This document shows positions 11,690-23,537 of a DNA stretch of 64,000 bases, piece by piece (position 1 is the stretch's first letter; each line of letters starts with the position of its first letter). The translations under genes were made by a program, and so were the position numbers. The notes beneath the pieces were generated by a model. It worked only from the letters and a program-made list of their open reading frames with translations. It ran no database searches and had not been told where the DNA came from. The DNA lies in assembly GCA_026225945.1 (NCBI GenBank), contig JAMJFZ010001089.1:4829501-4893500 (forward strand), in the 5' to 3' direction. The DNA comes from Cricetomys ansorgei. Lineage: Eukaryota; Chordata; Mammalia; Rodentia; Nesomyidae.

Positions 11690-12388
11690 CAGTATGTCAC
11701 AGTAATCCTAAGGGTGTAGTAGTGCCAGCCATAACTTGGCAATAACCAACGTATCTCTAATTGGACTTGAAGCCTGCTCAATAAGAGGGGAATCATGCCT
11801 GGTACAGGAAACCTAGCCAACTTCCCAGAACTAGTGAAGCTATGGATCTTGGAAGAGAACCTACAACTACCACTTTACTGAACCAGTATAATCCCTCATT
11901 ACATTCTAAATATTTATCTTTATGCCTACAGATGAGTCTCATTCTCTCCCCTCATCAAGGAAACTTCCCTTTGCAACAGCTGGAGTCCATTACAGAAAAC
12001 CACAATCAATGGAGCCCAGTCTCAACTGATACATGCACCTAAAGCTCAGGGATCATTGTACATGAGGGTAGGAAAGAATTGTAAGAGCCAGAGGAACAGG
12101 AAGTTTGTTATGAGATTATGTCTCCTAGGGGTGTCAGAGAATCTGCGTCCATGAAGGCTCCCCAACATGGCTTCCCAAACATGACATGAACAAGAATGAA
12201 ACCAATAGACATGTGAATGTGGAGTAGAGAATTCTCAGGAGGCTTTAACCCTAGACAAAGAACTGTGGGCACTAAGGGATGCTGAAAGAACACCAATTGA
12301 CTATCCAATAACAAATTTCAGCCTTGAAAAACATATGCATAAAAGTAACATATAGGGACTGAATGGGTTGTATTTATATATTTTATAA

Positions 12389-12428
<40 letters not shown>

Positions 12429-12590
12429 ACACCAATTAAAGAGAAAGAGGCCAAAAATTTGAAAGAGAACAAATTGGGTGGAACACAGGGGTGGGGGTGG
12501 GGGGATGGATTTGGAGGGAAGGAAGGAAAGGGGAAATGATGTAACTATATTATAACCTCACAAATGATTTAAAAAAAATTGTTCCATAGT
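11690..12590 (+). mobile_element. Rodent L1 (Lx-type) 3' untranslated region and 3' end
   Basis: The sequence follows the rodent L1 3' UTR collinearly: an AACTTGGCAATAACCAACG block (11732), then AATTGTAAGAGCCAGAGGAA (12077), ACACCAATTGACTATCC (about 12290) and CAAATTTGAAAGAGAAC-like sequence (near 12455). It ends with GAAATGATGTAACTATATTATAACCTC and an A-rich tail. The element is 5' truncated and no ORF2 sequence was found. A (CA)n run (12391-12433) and a G-rich tract (12488-12533) lie inside it. Confidence 0.85.
12391..12433. repeat. (CA)n microsatellite inside L1 3' UTR
   Basis: Nearly pure CA dinucleotide repeat of about 43 bp with one ACAGAC interruption near the right end. Confidence 0.95.
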
Positions 12591-12635
12591 ATGTGTGCAG
12601 CAAGTGCTGCTGGCATCTTTCTGTCCCTTTATCAT

Positions 12636-12690
12636 TTACTGACAAGAGAATGGGGGACTCAGAGAGGTTGACAATGACTTCTCTGCTTGC
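12636..12690 (-). repeat. Short MIR fragment
   Basis: The stretch TTTACTGACAAGAGAATGG, then GACTCAGAGAGGTTGACAATG, resembles the reverse complement of the conserved MIR core. It is short, so a chance match is possible. Confidence 0.45.
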
Positions 12691-12764
12691 ACTTCCTGTT
12701 TGTAACGTTTAAGATCGCAAACAGCATCATTAGCATATTTCTTAGGCAATTTTCTCGTAACTGT

Positions 12765-13078
12765 GACAGAGTAGGTGACACAGGCAACTTGAAGGAGGGA
12801 AGGTTTATTTTGACTCAGGCTTTAAGAAATGATGCAGTCCAACGTGACAGGGAAGGCATGGCTGCCTGAGCCAGAGGTGGCTGGTGTGTGTCTGCAGTCA
12901 GGAAGCGGACAGGAAGTGTAGGTAAGCCATCAGATCTCAAGGTCTGGCTTTTGTGACCCTCTATCCTAGTGAGGCTTCCTTCCTAGAGTTCGACAATCTT
13001 CAAAAAAGTGCCTCTAGCTGGGCACCAAATGTTCAAACCCAGGAGCTATAGGAACATTTCACATTTGAACCATGACAC
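12765..13078 (-). mobile_element. Rodent MaLR LTR (MTE/ORR1-like)
   Basis: The left end (CTGTGACAGAGTAGG), the GGAGGGAAGGTTTATTTTGA block, TGATGCAGTCC and the closing ACATTTCACATTTGAACCAT are in the order of a reverse-complemented rodent MaLR LTR. No internal region is present. The subfamily name is tentative. Confidence 0.68.
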
Positions 13079-13697
13079 TTAATGTCGTATTCACTTGATG
13101 GTATAGTTTCTCATACCACTCAGCAGTAGCTGTAGATAGCCATCAATCAGGAAATAGCTTTATTGTGACATCTACTGGGTACAGAGTTTCATGTGGTCAC
13201 AGGTGAATGTAAGGATCTGCCATCCAGGCAGTGTAGGGACTGAGGTGGAAGAAGCCAAATGGAGCATCAGAGAAAAACATGGAGATGCACTGGAAGTAGA
13301 CATCATTGCCTCAAGCGGTGTATCAAACCGGGGTGACTGAGAGAAGATTTAATTCACAGAAAGTAAGATTCACACAGGCTTGAGGCGGGGGGAGGATTTT
13401 CCATTTTCCTAAAGTCTGCTCTGAAAGAAAGATGGAAAACACACTATACGAAAACACCCCTCCCTCAATAAACCTCTGCCAGGAAGAGGCCATCCAGCTT
13501 CTCTGGTCTCTCCATGGTGATCTTAGGGAGAACTGCTCCCCTATCAAAAAGTACCAGATCTGTGTTGGATGTCCCCACCCATGTAACCTTGGATACGATG
13601 ATGATTACAAATTTCATCAGTTTGAGTTGTTCCATTGCATGATTTGGACTCTCATTGAGAGCTAATGTGGGAGCCTGAAGCTGTTTGACTACTTAGA
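13079..13697. other. Anonymous sequence
   Basis: No repeat or gene was recognised. Overlapping open frames on both strands at 13323-13665 have no domain. Confidence 0.5.
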
Positions 13698-13848
13698 AGA
13701 TGCACATGCACACATGCACATGTACACACACACACACACATGCACACACATGCACATGTACACACACACACATGCGCACACACACACGTACACACACGTA
13801 CACACACACACACACATATGTACACACACATGCACACACACACATCCA
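13698..13848. repeat. Compound (CA)n/(CATG)n microsatellite
   Basis: About 150 bp of CA repeat broken by regular TG steps (CACATGCA, CACATGTA, CACGTA). It yields an artificial Cys/Val-rich open frame on the minus strand. Confidence 0.95.
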
Positions 13849-15221
13849 AGTTCTGATTTTTTAATATTCTTTGATTTTTACTGCTGAGATTAACAGACTC
13901 ATACAAATATTAAGACAGATGCAAAATGGATCAAAATATCTAAATTGTCTGGGAAAAAAAGTAATAAAAAGAAAGGAGACTTTCATCCAAGATTCCGGGG
14001 GCTTCTTTAGACCAAAGAAGAAAATGAAACAAAACGACTCTTATTTCTAATAGTCTTTTGCAGCAGGTGTTTTCCTCAAATAGAATATGTATAAGCAAGC
14101 ATTAAGGACACAGAAAACACACACTTAGCTTCAAAAATGTTTGTTTGATGAAATGGTGCCCCCTCCCCTGTGTGTGTTACCCCTCTTCTCAGTAAATATA
14201 TTCCAAAGAAACATAAACCATCTCCACTTAGTTCATGGGTTTCATGAAACAGTTGGTGTCTAATCACTTTATCCTTGGCAGGAACAACTTCCTGTTTTAA
14301 AAGAAAATAACTTAAAAAGTTCTTTATAAGGAAGGCTCACAGGGCTTCTTGGAAATCAAGCAATTCTTACAAAACATTTTGATGTGTTTAGTATAGAGGA
14401 ATTAGGAACACATGGGTTGCATTTTCCTTAAAAAGCACATGGTTTTTTAAAAATTAAGGAGTAATGTTCTTGGTAAAATAGGTTTTGCCAAACCCAAACT
14501 GTTTAAAAAATGGTTCAAGATGTTCAGTGGGGCCAAAAGGCCCCAGGCTTTCACAGTCCTAATAATAGAATCAATCAGGAAAACCAGAATGAAGTCACTA
14601 AACTCATTTTAACAGTGTCTTGAAATAACCAACCAAAATAAATCTCAATGTAGTAACAATCACAAGCAATTAGAATATAATAACTTTTATGCTTCATACT
14701 GAAGAAAACCCCAAGCGAGTAGTTAAAATCATTCTAGGAATTCTGGAAAGTTGGCAGTATATTTTGTTTGACTGAAATAATTGATTGCATCTATAAAAGT
14801 AATGAAGAGACTAGAAGGGATTGTACAGATAAATTACTTACCAGAAATAATTTAAGAATTTCGCTGCGGCTTCTTAAGGAGCGGAAGCTGACGCGATTGT
14901 TTAAAACCCACGATGCTTTAGTAAGATGATGTATGGGGAGGCGGCGACCGTGACATTTCATTAACCTCGAAGGAGCACCACTTGCCTTATCTGGAAAATA
15001 GTCTGCTCAATTGATTTGTGCATTTCCTAGAGGTGATTAGATGAAACATTTGGTGACATCAGACTACGGGCTGTATAGGTAGGGTCAAGCAGGACAGCTT
15101 TTGGGACTCCATCAGAAGGGAATTCAGCCCCTGTGTTTGCTAATTGTGTCTCAGAAATACGTTCTTTGAAATGACATACTGGGCTCACTCATAGGGATTT
15201 GGTAAAGATCTGCTGACTGGC
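13849..15221. other. Unique sequence with a local CpG cluster
   Basis: No gene or repeat was recognised. Ten CpGs occur between 14862 and 14970, far above the surroundings. The rest is A/T-rich. Confidence 0.5.
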
Positions 15222-15440
15222 TTGTGTGTCAGTCAACTCTGCTGCTATAGCACAATACTTGAGACAATGAACCTATAATGGCAAGTTAGTTCCTTCCTGT
15301 TGGTCCGCGCCTTCTTCATTTCCACAAGCCATAGAAACTTGGCCATGTGGTTCTCAGTCCCAGTTAGGTTTTCTCTCTGCATAAAGCCTTTCTTTTAAGA
15401 AACTGCTCCATATTGGCCTCTTACATGACAGTGATCTTCA
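15222..15440 (-). mobile_element. MaLR LTR fragment
   Basis: The left part, CTGCTGCTATAGCACAATAC then TTGAGACA, matches the complement of a MaLR LTR 3' end. The middle is poorly preserved, and similarity to the right of about 15300 is weak. Confidence 0.45.
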
Positions 15441-15589
15441 CATCTGTTGTTCATGACCTGCTTTAAAAAAATACATTTTATACCAAGACCCAGGAAATAC
15501 AAAAATACAAAAACATACGCTCTTGTGTGAAAACAAAGGCTTGATTAACTTATACGTGCATGCCATGCATTTGATATTTCCATCCCATC

Positions 15590-15897
15590 TTACTCTAGTA
15601 ATCTTGGTCAGGAATCACCTAAATCATTTCATGGCCACAACTGGGGACTCATTTGATATTCATAAAACACTTCTTTGTGAAGCCTTCCTTGACAATCCCA
15701 GCACACTGTCTGAACTCATACAACTTTTATCACTCTTACAACTTGCCTGGTTTAGACCAATAAAATACATTGTTCATTTAATTTGTTTCTCTGCTACCAA
15801 TTAGATTATAAATCACTCAAGGGAGGAGACTGTTGTATATTTCTCATAGGACCTAGCATAGCATCTCAATCAATATTCGTTGAGTGAATTAATTAAG
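15590..15897 (+). repeat. L2 LINE 3' end
   Basis: It is collinear with the L2 3' end: GTGAAGCCTTCCTTGACAA (15678), a CACTTACT-like region, TTATAAATCACTCAAGGGAG (15806), and a final TAGCATAGCATCTCAATCAA-type end near GTTGAGTGAATTAA (15880-15893). This is ancient and diverged but the order is complete. Confidence 0.82.
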
Positions 15898-17032
15898 TTT
15901 GAACATAAAAATATCCACATATATCTCTAATTGAGAGGGACAAGAAAGAATGGGAGAATTTGAAAGTTATGAAAAGTCATTTTATATTATCTTAGCAATA
16001 TTTTATTGAAATTCTTCATATTGAACACCATCACACTCTTTCTTGACATTCAGGAAAGCGATTCAGCAATCAGCAACTCGGGTATATGAGTTATGTAATT
16101 TTTCCCCCCATTGCTTACAGATCAATTTCATTTCACTTCAAGCACAACTTCATCTCTAGAGCTCACATGCTTCCTGACTTGACCTGGTGCTTGAGTGGCT
16201 CCAATTTTCCTTGGAATTGGATTCTGGATAGTTTAATGGGGAGAGAGATCGAGTACCAGGCAACAACTCCTCTCCTAAGTCTGTGTCATCTTCAGTGTTA
16301 GGAGTTCATTTTGCTGTTTCTCCCATGTCTCTGAGGCCAACCAGATTCACAGACAATTTGTAGGATTATATCTTCTCTGATGTTTTGCCACTGTCTCAGG
16401 GTCCTCTGTGGGTGTTGGGCTTCCCTTCAGCAGCCAACAAATATCTTCTCTCAGAATTACGCCTTTACCTCAAAAACTGAATCTAATTTTATTATTTGTG
16501 ATTAGGGTAAAATTCATTTTCCTTATAACCCTTGGTATACATTTGTGACTTGCTGGAGCCTTAAACCCTCTTCTTCTGAGGACTTTAAAATAGATCAGAG
16601 ACAAGTCACCAAGTGAGGGACGCAGATGCTGGCCTAAGTGTTTGAGTAGGACCTGGGAAAACTGTGAGTTAGGGTAATAGACCTTTGTGAGAAAAAAATC
16701 AGTAATATTTCCAAATATTTTTCCCTCTTATACTCAGGAAAATGAAATAAAGGGCTCACACATGCCATTTCTACTGACAGAAGGTTGTAGAGCCAGAAGT
16801 AATGCATTCTCCTAGGGTTCTGAAACATGAAGAATTGTTGCCTTGAAAGGCATTATACTCAAAGGATGCCCTGAGCCCAGGTGGCAGAGAAGAGTGGAGT
16901 AGTAAAAACTATAAGGACAGGCAAAGTGTAGTAAACGTGCCTGGGCAATGAAGGAAGACAAGGCAACGACGGGGCAGTGTAGTTATAAGGATTTGGCAGA
17001 AACAAATGAAAGATTGTCATCTTATAATATGG
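15898..17032. other. Anonymous sequence
   Basis: No gene or classified repeat was recognised between an L2 3' end and a B3 insertion. Confidence 0.5.
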
Positions 17033-17450
17033 AGACCATGAGGCTGGAGCACCTGCTGCTCTTGTAGAAGCCCCAATTTCTGTTCCCAGCACCTGTTTGG
17101 TGGCTCACAACTATTTACGACTCCAGTTCCAGGGATCTGACACCTTCTTTTATGCACATACATACGTGCAGGCAAAACACACATCCACATCCACACCATC
17201 CACATCCAAATGCATGTTCACATCCATTTCATCCACACAGTCCTCATCCACATCATACCCACCCACATTGTCCACATGCACATCGTCCACATGCACATCC
17301 AGATCCACCTCATCTACACCCACATCTGCATTATCCACACCCACATGCACGTCATCCACACCCACACCCACATCCACATCCATCATAATCCACATCCACA
17401 TCCACACCCACATCCACAGATAGAAAATAAAATGAATAACAAGACCATGA
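17033..17450 (+). mobile_element. B3 SINE with expanded hexamer tail and target duplication
   Basis: The body (17042-17180) carries the B3 order GGCTGGAG, CACCTGCTGCTCTTG, TTCCCAGCACC, GGTGGCTCACAAC and GACTCCAGTTCCAGG, then CATACGTGCAGGCAAAACAC. About 20 bp of the tRNA-like head (box A region) is missing. The tail has grown into a (CCACAT)n array of about 240 bp and ends in AAATAAAATGAATAA. The flanks are an exact 9-bp duplication, AGACCATGA, at 17033-17041 and 17442-17450. Confidence 0.88.
17179..17420. repeat. Degenerate (CCACAT)n array
   Basis: A hexanucleotide array of about 240 bp, rich in C on the plus strand and with no G over long stretches. It produces four overlapping His/Pro-, Thr/Ser- and Val/Asp-rich open frames that are not genes. 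Confidence 0.95.
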
Positions 17451-19179
17451 TTGGGCCTCCTGTCCAGTAAGTCATGAGTAGATTTTACCTAGTCCAAATG
17501 AGGAAGGTTTAACCACTCCTTAAAAACTACATCTGTGTCACACATAACTTACCGATTTCCTAGTAATATATAGATATTATATATACATACAATACACAAT
17601 GTTATAAGTATATGTACATAGGTCCAAACATTTGGCAGGCTTTACTGATTTACTAGGTTGTGTGGTTTTGTTAATTTATTGGCAAAGAACTTTTGAGTGG
17701 TGACTGTGTATGAATCAGAGCCTGGCTTTCCCATAGGAATCCAGAGCAGGTAAGATGCTGCCCATCTCACACCTACTGATAACGCTTGTGGTGTTTTGTC
17801 TGTGCCACATTGATTTCTTCTTTCTGAAGCACTGTAATATTTTAGGAGACATAACTGACCCCTGGGTTTTGACGGTATCCTGGATTGATTCCTTGCAAGG
17901 AAAATTCTGTAGTGCTTTCTGGCAAGGGATTCAAATGTAAGACCCACTCAAAGCACCCAAGTCAGACACTTACCAACTGCTTGATCTGAACATCTGTTTT
18001 TTATTCAGTGGAGAAGGCGTCGTTTCTTATTGAGCCATGTTGTGGGGTTGGTGGGCTGAGATCATTTCTAAACTAGAAAGCTATACAAATATCGCTATGC
18101 TTTAATATAATTAGTGTTTTCCATAATCAATGCTCATTAGCTAAAATTATTTAAAGTGAGATAATATCTTCTCCTTAGTGTTATCTTAACATTTTCTCAT
18201 ATAATTAATATTGTCGTGATCCTACACTTGTGTTCTCAGAACCATTCAAAATAGAAAAAATGTGCCCTGTGTCATATCTGTGATATTAATATTTGTTAAA
18301 CTTACCACCTGGTATACTCAATCCTCTAAATAGAATACGATTAAATCCTATTTTTACAGTACCCAGAAAGGGATAATCTGTTAATTATACTTCCCCAAAT
18401 GGTGATGAAGTGAGAGGAAAATGCTATTATCCTACATGCTGAATAATTTGCAGCAGCCAGACATTTGAGGAGCTGTAGAAGAAATTCACAATAGTGCCTT
18501 ACTAGAATAAATACTTTCTTTTGGCATCAGATTTATTAAATGATCTTTCTAAAATTATTTGCTAACATATGTCCTTGGTCCTATGGCGTGAGGGTTCAGA
18601 ATTCTCAGCCTTCCTGATGTTAATGTTGGAATGGAGTCCCTGTATCCTGCTAGTTGAGTCAAACGGTTAAATTTTTCCTGTCTTTGTGGAGTCCACTTGG
18701 CAGAATGAATGTCAACAAGCCAATGTCCTAATGCTTTTTTCCGATATAATATCTTAATAAATCGCTTTTAAATAACACGCCATGTGCAATGTGCGTTACC
18801 CATATACTCCCGGATGACATGAGTCATCTACTGGAGTGTGATCAGTCTACCAGGGGCCACATCCTAAAAGGAGACTGACTCTCCATAGCTCCTCGGGTAG
18901 GGGCGGGATTTGCGGACCTCTTCTACCTCAGTGCTCGAAGGTTCACTGGCTTGATCTTGTGCAAACAATCCCAGCTGCTGTGAGTTTGTAAGTGCAGAAC
19001 TTCTCTCAGTCCAGAGGAGACTGTTTCACTTCAGCTTTCCCTGACCTCAGGCTCTTACAGTCTTCCCACCCCCTCATCTAAAACGGTCTTTGAGTCAGTC
19101 TTGCATGGGTGGGTGCTCTAAGTATCCCACTGTGGCTGAGCACTCCCTTGATATTCTTTATACTTTAACCAGTTGTGAG
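17451..19179. other. Unique A/T-rich sequence
   Basis: No gene or repeat was recognised. A palindromic TGACATGAGTCA with a perfect AP-1-type TGAGTCA lies at 18815-18826, and a GGGGCGGGA Sp1/KLF-like box lies near 18900. Confidence 0.45.
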
Positions 19180-20110
19180 TTTCTGTGTTAAGCACCATCC
19201 AAAACGCCAAGAAGTGTCTCTGTCGAGGTCTGAGAGCTGCACTAGTCTATGGGTGGAGAGATACACATTTAGAGGACAGTTTGATAATATGTCCATTTAG
19301 TAGAATAATAAGAGTAGGCTCATCCCCTGGGCCTGTGACCCCCACAACCATGGGTTGTTTGACATATTTATAGTATCACTAATACATTTCTTCCAGTGGA
19401 GAGGGCCTTATATCCAAACTGAATGTTTGGTTAGTTATTCCCACAACATTTGGGCCACTATTGGAACTATGGGCATATTTTGTTATGCTGGTGATTATTA
19501 TAGTTCACAGGGGTCACAGCTAGTAAGATTGCTGATGGTTCCCACCCTACCTCCCTAGCAGCCTAATAGCACCTTCTAGTACTGTGGAAGTTAGCCAGCA
19601 TGGAGGAAGCTTCCTGGTCAGTACTAACTTGATTTCTCCGTGTTCTGAGACAAAATTATGTGATTGATTCAGTAGTAGGATCTCACCATCAAGTTCAGGT
19701 GGGCGATCAAGAACAGTGGTAACAGTCTGCATTGTTTGGGGGGTTCTCTGGGACTCTCTTGACCAACAGTAATTCAAAGGGAGGTATTTTACACCTACAC
19801 TGGGTTTTGGGAAGAGCAATTCCCCCTTTCTAAAGCATAACTCCAGTTGAACTCTTATATAAATCTATGTATCTATGTATTTATGTATCTATGTATCCAT
19901 CTATACATCTTTTCAGGGGTCATCTATCATCTGTCTGTCTATCTATCTATCATCTATCTAATCATCTATCTCTGTGTATGTTTTACATATAAATTTACAA
20001 AGTAGTGGATTTCCGTGTGTTCTTTTCAAATATTCTTAGTGTTTGCTATTACTCCTCTTAATCCCTTCTTTGTTCTACCGTCTCACGCCTCTATTAACTC
20101 ATGCTAACCA
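19180..20110. repeat. Possible rodent interspersed repeat (L1-like UTR), unclassified
   Basis: Several phrases here (GCCTAATAGCACCTTCTAG, GGAGGAAGCTTCCTGGTCAG, TTGTTTGGGGGGTTCTC) read like a recurrent rodent repeat, perhaps L1-associated untranslated sequence. The block after the microsatellite at 20000-20110 resembles an antisense L1 3' end. I cannot assign the family or strand with confidence. Confidence 0.35.
19863..19976. repeat. (TATC)n/(TATG)n tetranucleotide repeat
   Basis: Interrupted CTATGTAT and CTATCTAT units flank a short unique segment, TTTTCAGGGG. Confidence 0.9.
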
Positions 20111-20989
20111 AATACGCTAATAAGAAAAATTGGAAAATCATTCTGTGTGTGTGTGTTAAGGATGTTACTCTCAGAAGGCTGTGGGGAGAAGGTAACGCTT
20201 AGATTTAGACACCTGTAAGAAATTGGAATGTACTACTCTACTTTCTTAAACCTGGAATGCTAACTGCATCCATTTAGTTGAGTGAAATTAGCGCAAAGGA
20301 CAAAACTGGGGATGTTTGCTGCTCTCTTGTTTAAACTTAGGGTACTTCGTATTTGTTCAGTCCTATAGCTACAAGGGAAAAACAATTTTTGCTGGTTGAT
20401 GCAAAAACAAATGAAAAATGGAGCAGGTGGTGGGGAAACCTGCTGGCACTTGTCACTAATTGCCAAGAGTTATCACAAGTTCTGTAATGTTTAGATCCAA
20501 AGACACTGATGAGGATGTAAATTATTTTAATACAACAGCAGCAGCTATCTCTCGCTACTGCATTTTTTTCATGAAATTTCTAATTCTCTCCCTCCTACCT
20601 TCTCCCTCCACCCCTATTTTGACCAGTCTGGATCTCTGTAGAAGATAGCAAAATGACTGGTCTTATTTTTTTTAAGTTCTCAGCTGTCCTAGTAAATTTA
20701 TATGAAAAAAAGAAAATCTTGTTCATTGTTCACAGTTGGTCTGTGCAAAACGCTAGCTTTCGGTCTTACAGAATGATTCCGCATTTCTTATAGCTGAACC
20801 ACTGTTGACAAAGGGATAGAATCTACTGGTGAGGTTTGTCTCATGGTCCCCTGTAGCCAAAAGACGATGAGAAAGAGGATGGAGGATGGAGGAAGTCGTG
20901 AAGAAATGGTTCATATGCCCAGAACCCTAAGAAGTGACAGAGGAAGATCAAGGATCTGCTCTCATAAGGCTAAAACCAACAGATTCTCA
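20111..20989. other. Anonymous sequence
   Basis: No gene or repeat was recognised. Confidence 0.5.
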
Positions 20990-20997
20990 CTGTGTGT

Positions 20998-21041
<44 letters not shown>
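20990..21041. repeat. (TG)n microsatellite
   Basis: About 52 bp of TG with a single TA step near the left end. Confidence 0.97.
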
Positions 21042-21042
<1 letters not shown>

Positions 21043-21439
21043 TAACATTAAATATAATATCATTCCATAAACAGACCATCTTCACATTCCTTTTAGTGAA
21101 ATTATGTAAGAGTTACTGAGAGATAAAAGACTAAGTGTCAATTCTATTTAACTCAGGTTGCTAAGAAACAGAAATATTTTGAAATTTGTAAAGGTCTTAC
21201 CAATTAAAGTTATATGGATTACTTCTCTGCTATTAATTATTGTGTGCCATTGTAATAAATTCAAGTAATCATAATCACAGTTATGATATTACCCATTCTC
21301 ATGAGTACTTTACAGAAAACACATCTTTATATGTGGCAGAGAGGTGGTTTTCCTGTTATGATGATATTTAAGCATGTTGAAGACAAGGAAAGAAATCAAG
21401 TTCCTGAAAGTACTTAAATAGCTCATATATGAGTTGTCT
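21042..21439. other. Unique A/T-rich sequence
   Basis: Nothing was recognised in this stretch of about 400 bp. Confidence 0.5.
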
Positions 21440-21745
21440 TACCTCATTGCTGAGCAAAGAAGCTTAAGGAAGCAAAGGTTTTCTTTGGCTCACAGTTTAA
21501 AGAGACACAGTCCCTCATGGTGGGGATGCATGGTGACAATAGGGTGAGCCAGAGTCTCATTAAGTCCCTCATTAGGAAGCGGAGAGATCAATGTTGGTGC
21601 TCAGCTTCTTTCCTTGAGGCTATGGGATGGTGTCATCCACCTTCAGGGTGGGTCATTCTTCTTCAGTTAAACTTCTCTGGAAATGTCCTCACAGACACAT
21701 CATACCTCAGGTGTCCTGACTGATTTTAAATCCAGTCAAGTTGAC
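21440..21745 (-). mobile_element. Rodent MaLR LTR (MT/ORR1-like)
   Basis: The complement reads CATTGTCAACTTGACTGGAT at the element start (21745 leftward), then CCATGAGGGACTGTGTCTC and AACTGTGAGCCAAAGAAAAC near the end, as in rodent MaLR LTRs. No internal region follows. Confidence 0.7.
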
Positions 21746-22049
21746 AATGGAGATGAATTGTTGAACACTGTCAGAAATCACAATGAAAACACTTGTCTCT
21801 GAAGTGTTTTCTTACTCTGAGATGGAATTACCACTTGTAAATGTGCCATCTTAATGTTATAAAGCATATTCGAAGGGCACGCATAAGCACGTCAGTGTAT
21901 GAAACCAATACAGAAAACACTGTCAGCTTTTGGCAACACAGGCCATATTGTGCTTCTGTTAAATATGGAAAATAAATAGAATAGAGATAGCTATGAAAAT
22001 AAATATATTTTGCTTGATTTTCTGTGACCATTGTTTTCTAAAGAGAAAA
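21746..22049. other. Anonymous sequence
   Basis: Nothing was recognised in about 300 bp. Confidence 0.45.
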
Positions 22050-22205
22050 TTGACTGTGGTCCAATTCTCACTCTGTCTCTAGTTACTTGTTACCTTGGAT
22101 TAAGACAATCTCCCCAGGCCTAGTTTCCTCATCTGGAAATGGAAGAAATTTAATTAGATGTTAATGTGAGGCTGCCTCCAGCCCTAAAGTTCTACAATTT
22201 ATGCA
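22050..22205 (+). repeat. MIR-family SINE
   Basis: It shows the MIR order: TCTAGTTACTTGTTACCTTGG (22078), the core CCTAGTTTCCTCATCTGGAAA (22119) and a GATGTTAATGTGAGGCTGCC to CAGCCCTAAAGTTCTACAAT end typical of MIRc/MIR3-like copies. Confidence 0.75.
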
Positions 22206-23537
22206 ATCTTTGGAAACGGCAAGTCATCAAACTCAAACCTGGTGCTTTTTGGAAGCAAACTAGTTAAACTGCTGGGAGCAGTAGCACATTATTATAAATG
22301 ATTTCTTGCATCTAAATATGGTTCCTTGATTCTATCTAAATGATTGTGAAGAAAACCAGGTCACCATGTGGATATTTCTGTGACCTAAATGTTGAAAACG
22401 TAGAATTCTCAGAGGGCCCGGGAGTACCCAAGTGGTTTGCGACAGGAAGTTGGATAGAGATTTTCTTCCTGATGAGAATGTAACTGGGTGCTAATAATGG
22501 CGATGGACAGTGTTACCTGCATTGGCTTCAAGTTTTTCTCACATGGCTAGCTACTTGGGATTCACTTTATGGAGCTGGCCTGTCAGCGATCGATCGCTTC
22601 TTGATGCCCTGTATGCTGAAGGCCTTGGCCCCCTTTCCTCTTGCTCCGTCCTTCTTCTCTCCTGTCACCTGTGCCCCGACTGCCCTATTGTATGTGCAGT
22701 GCAGGGCTGCAAAGCTTTGTGCTTCGTCACCACCCCAATATAATTGTCCTACATGCTGCTATCCAGACACAGCCTTTTGAAAACATTCCTAATCGGAAAA
22801 AAAACAATAATAGGAATGGCTACAGAAAATAATTAATTTCTCTGTCTATTAATGCAAGGGGGGGGATGTCTAATGGGTTGCAGATTTCTTCCTATGTGAA
22901 TAGCGTGACCGTGACAGATTAGAGAGGAACTCTTCCCTTCCGCCGAAGCTGCATTTCCTCAGCTCCCCTCCATTGGAGCAAGGCCTAGGCTTGAGTGTTG
23001 CCTGGTGTTTTATGTATGGAAAGAGAAATGATGTGTGAACTGGTAAAGACTTTACTGATGGGAGGGAGAAGGGAGGTCTTTAAAGCATTATTAAGACTAA
23101 GGCAGCAGGACTCCACTTGCCCGGCTAACCGGTAAATATTTTTGGCTGCCCGCCAGCACGTTTCAATATTTCTTTGAAGCTTTCTTTTACTTACTACAGT
23201 GGGGTAATTAAAGCGTACCTTCCCATCTGTGCTCAGATACACACATGCACTTGGGTGCATACGTTGGGTGCATACGTACACACCCAGACGCACATGCACA
23301 GTCCATCTTTCTCTTTCACAGAAGAGGTGGGGGAGCCTGAATTTTCTCCTGAGCCTTCCTCTTGAGAGCATGTGCTGCCTGTAGGGAAGGCGTTGGGAGA
23401 GTCAGTGAATGTGGTTTCCTGGTTTAAGAATGCTGCTTTATATATCAGAGGAAGTGTTCTAGGTGACAGGGAACTGATCAGATTTTGTGAAGAAGCTATG
23501 TCCCTTAGAGACATTTGAAAATAAGACAATATCAGGA
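22206..23537. other. Unique sequence with a CpG palindrome
   Basis: No gene or repeat was recognised. A perfect 14-bp palindrome, AGCGATCGATCGCT, lies at 22585-22598 and a G8 run at 22858-22865. Confidence 0.5.

Noticed and set aside
13652..13906. Cys/Val-rich minus-strand frame.
   Set aside because: Translation of a compound CA microsatellite.
17097..17470. Several overlapping His/Pro, Thr/Ser and Val/Asp-rich frames on both strands.
   Set aside because: They are all translations of the CCACAT hexamer array in the B3 tail.
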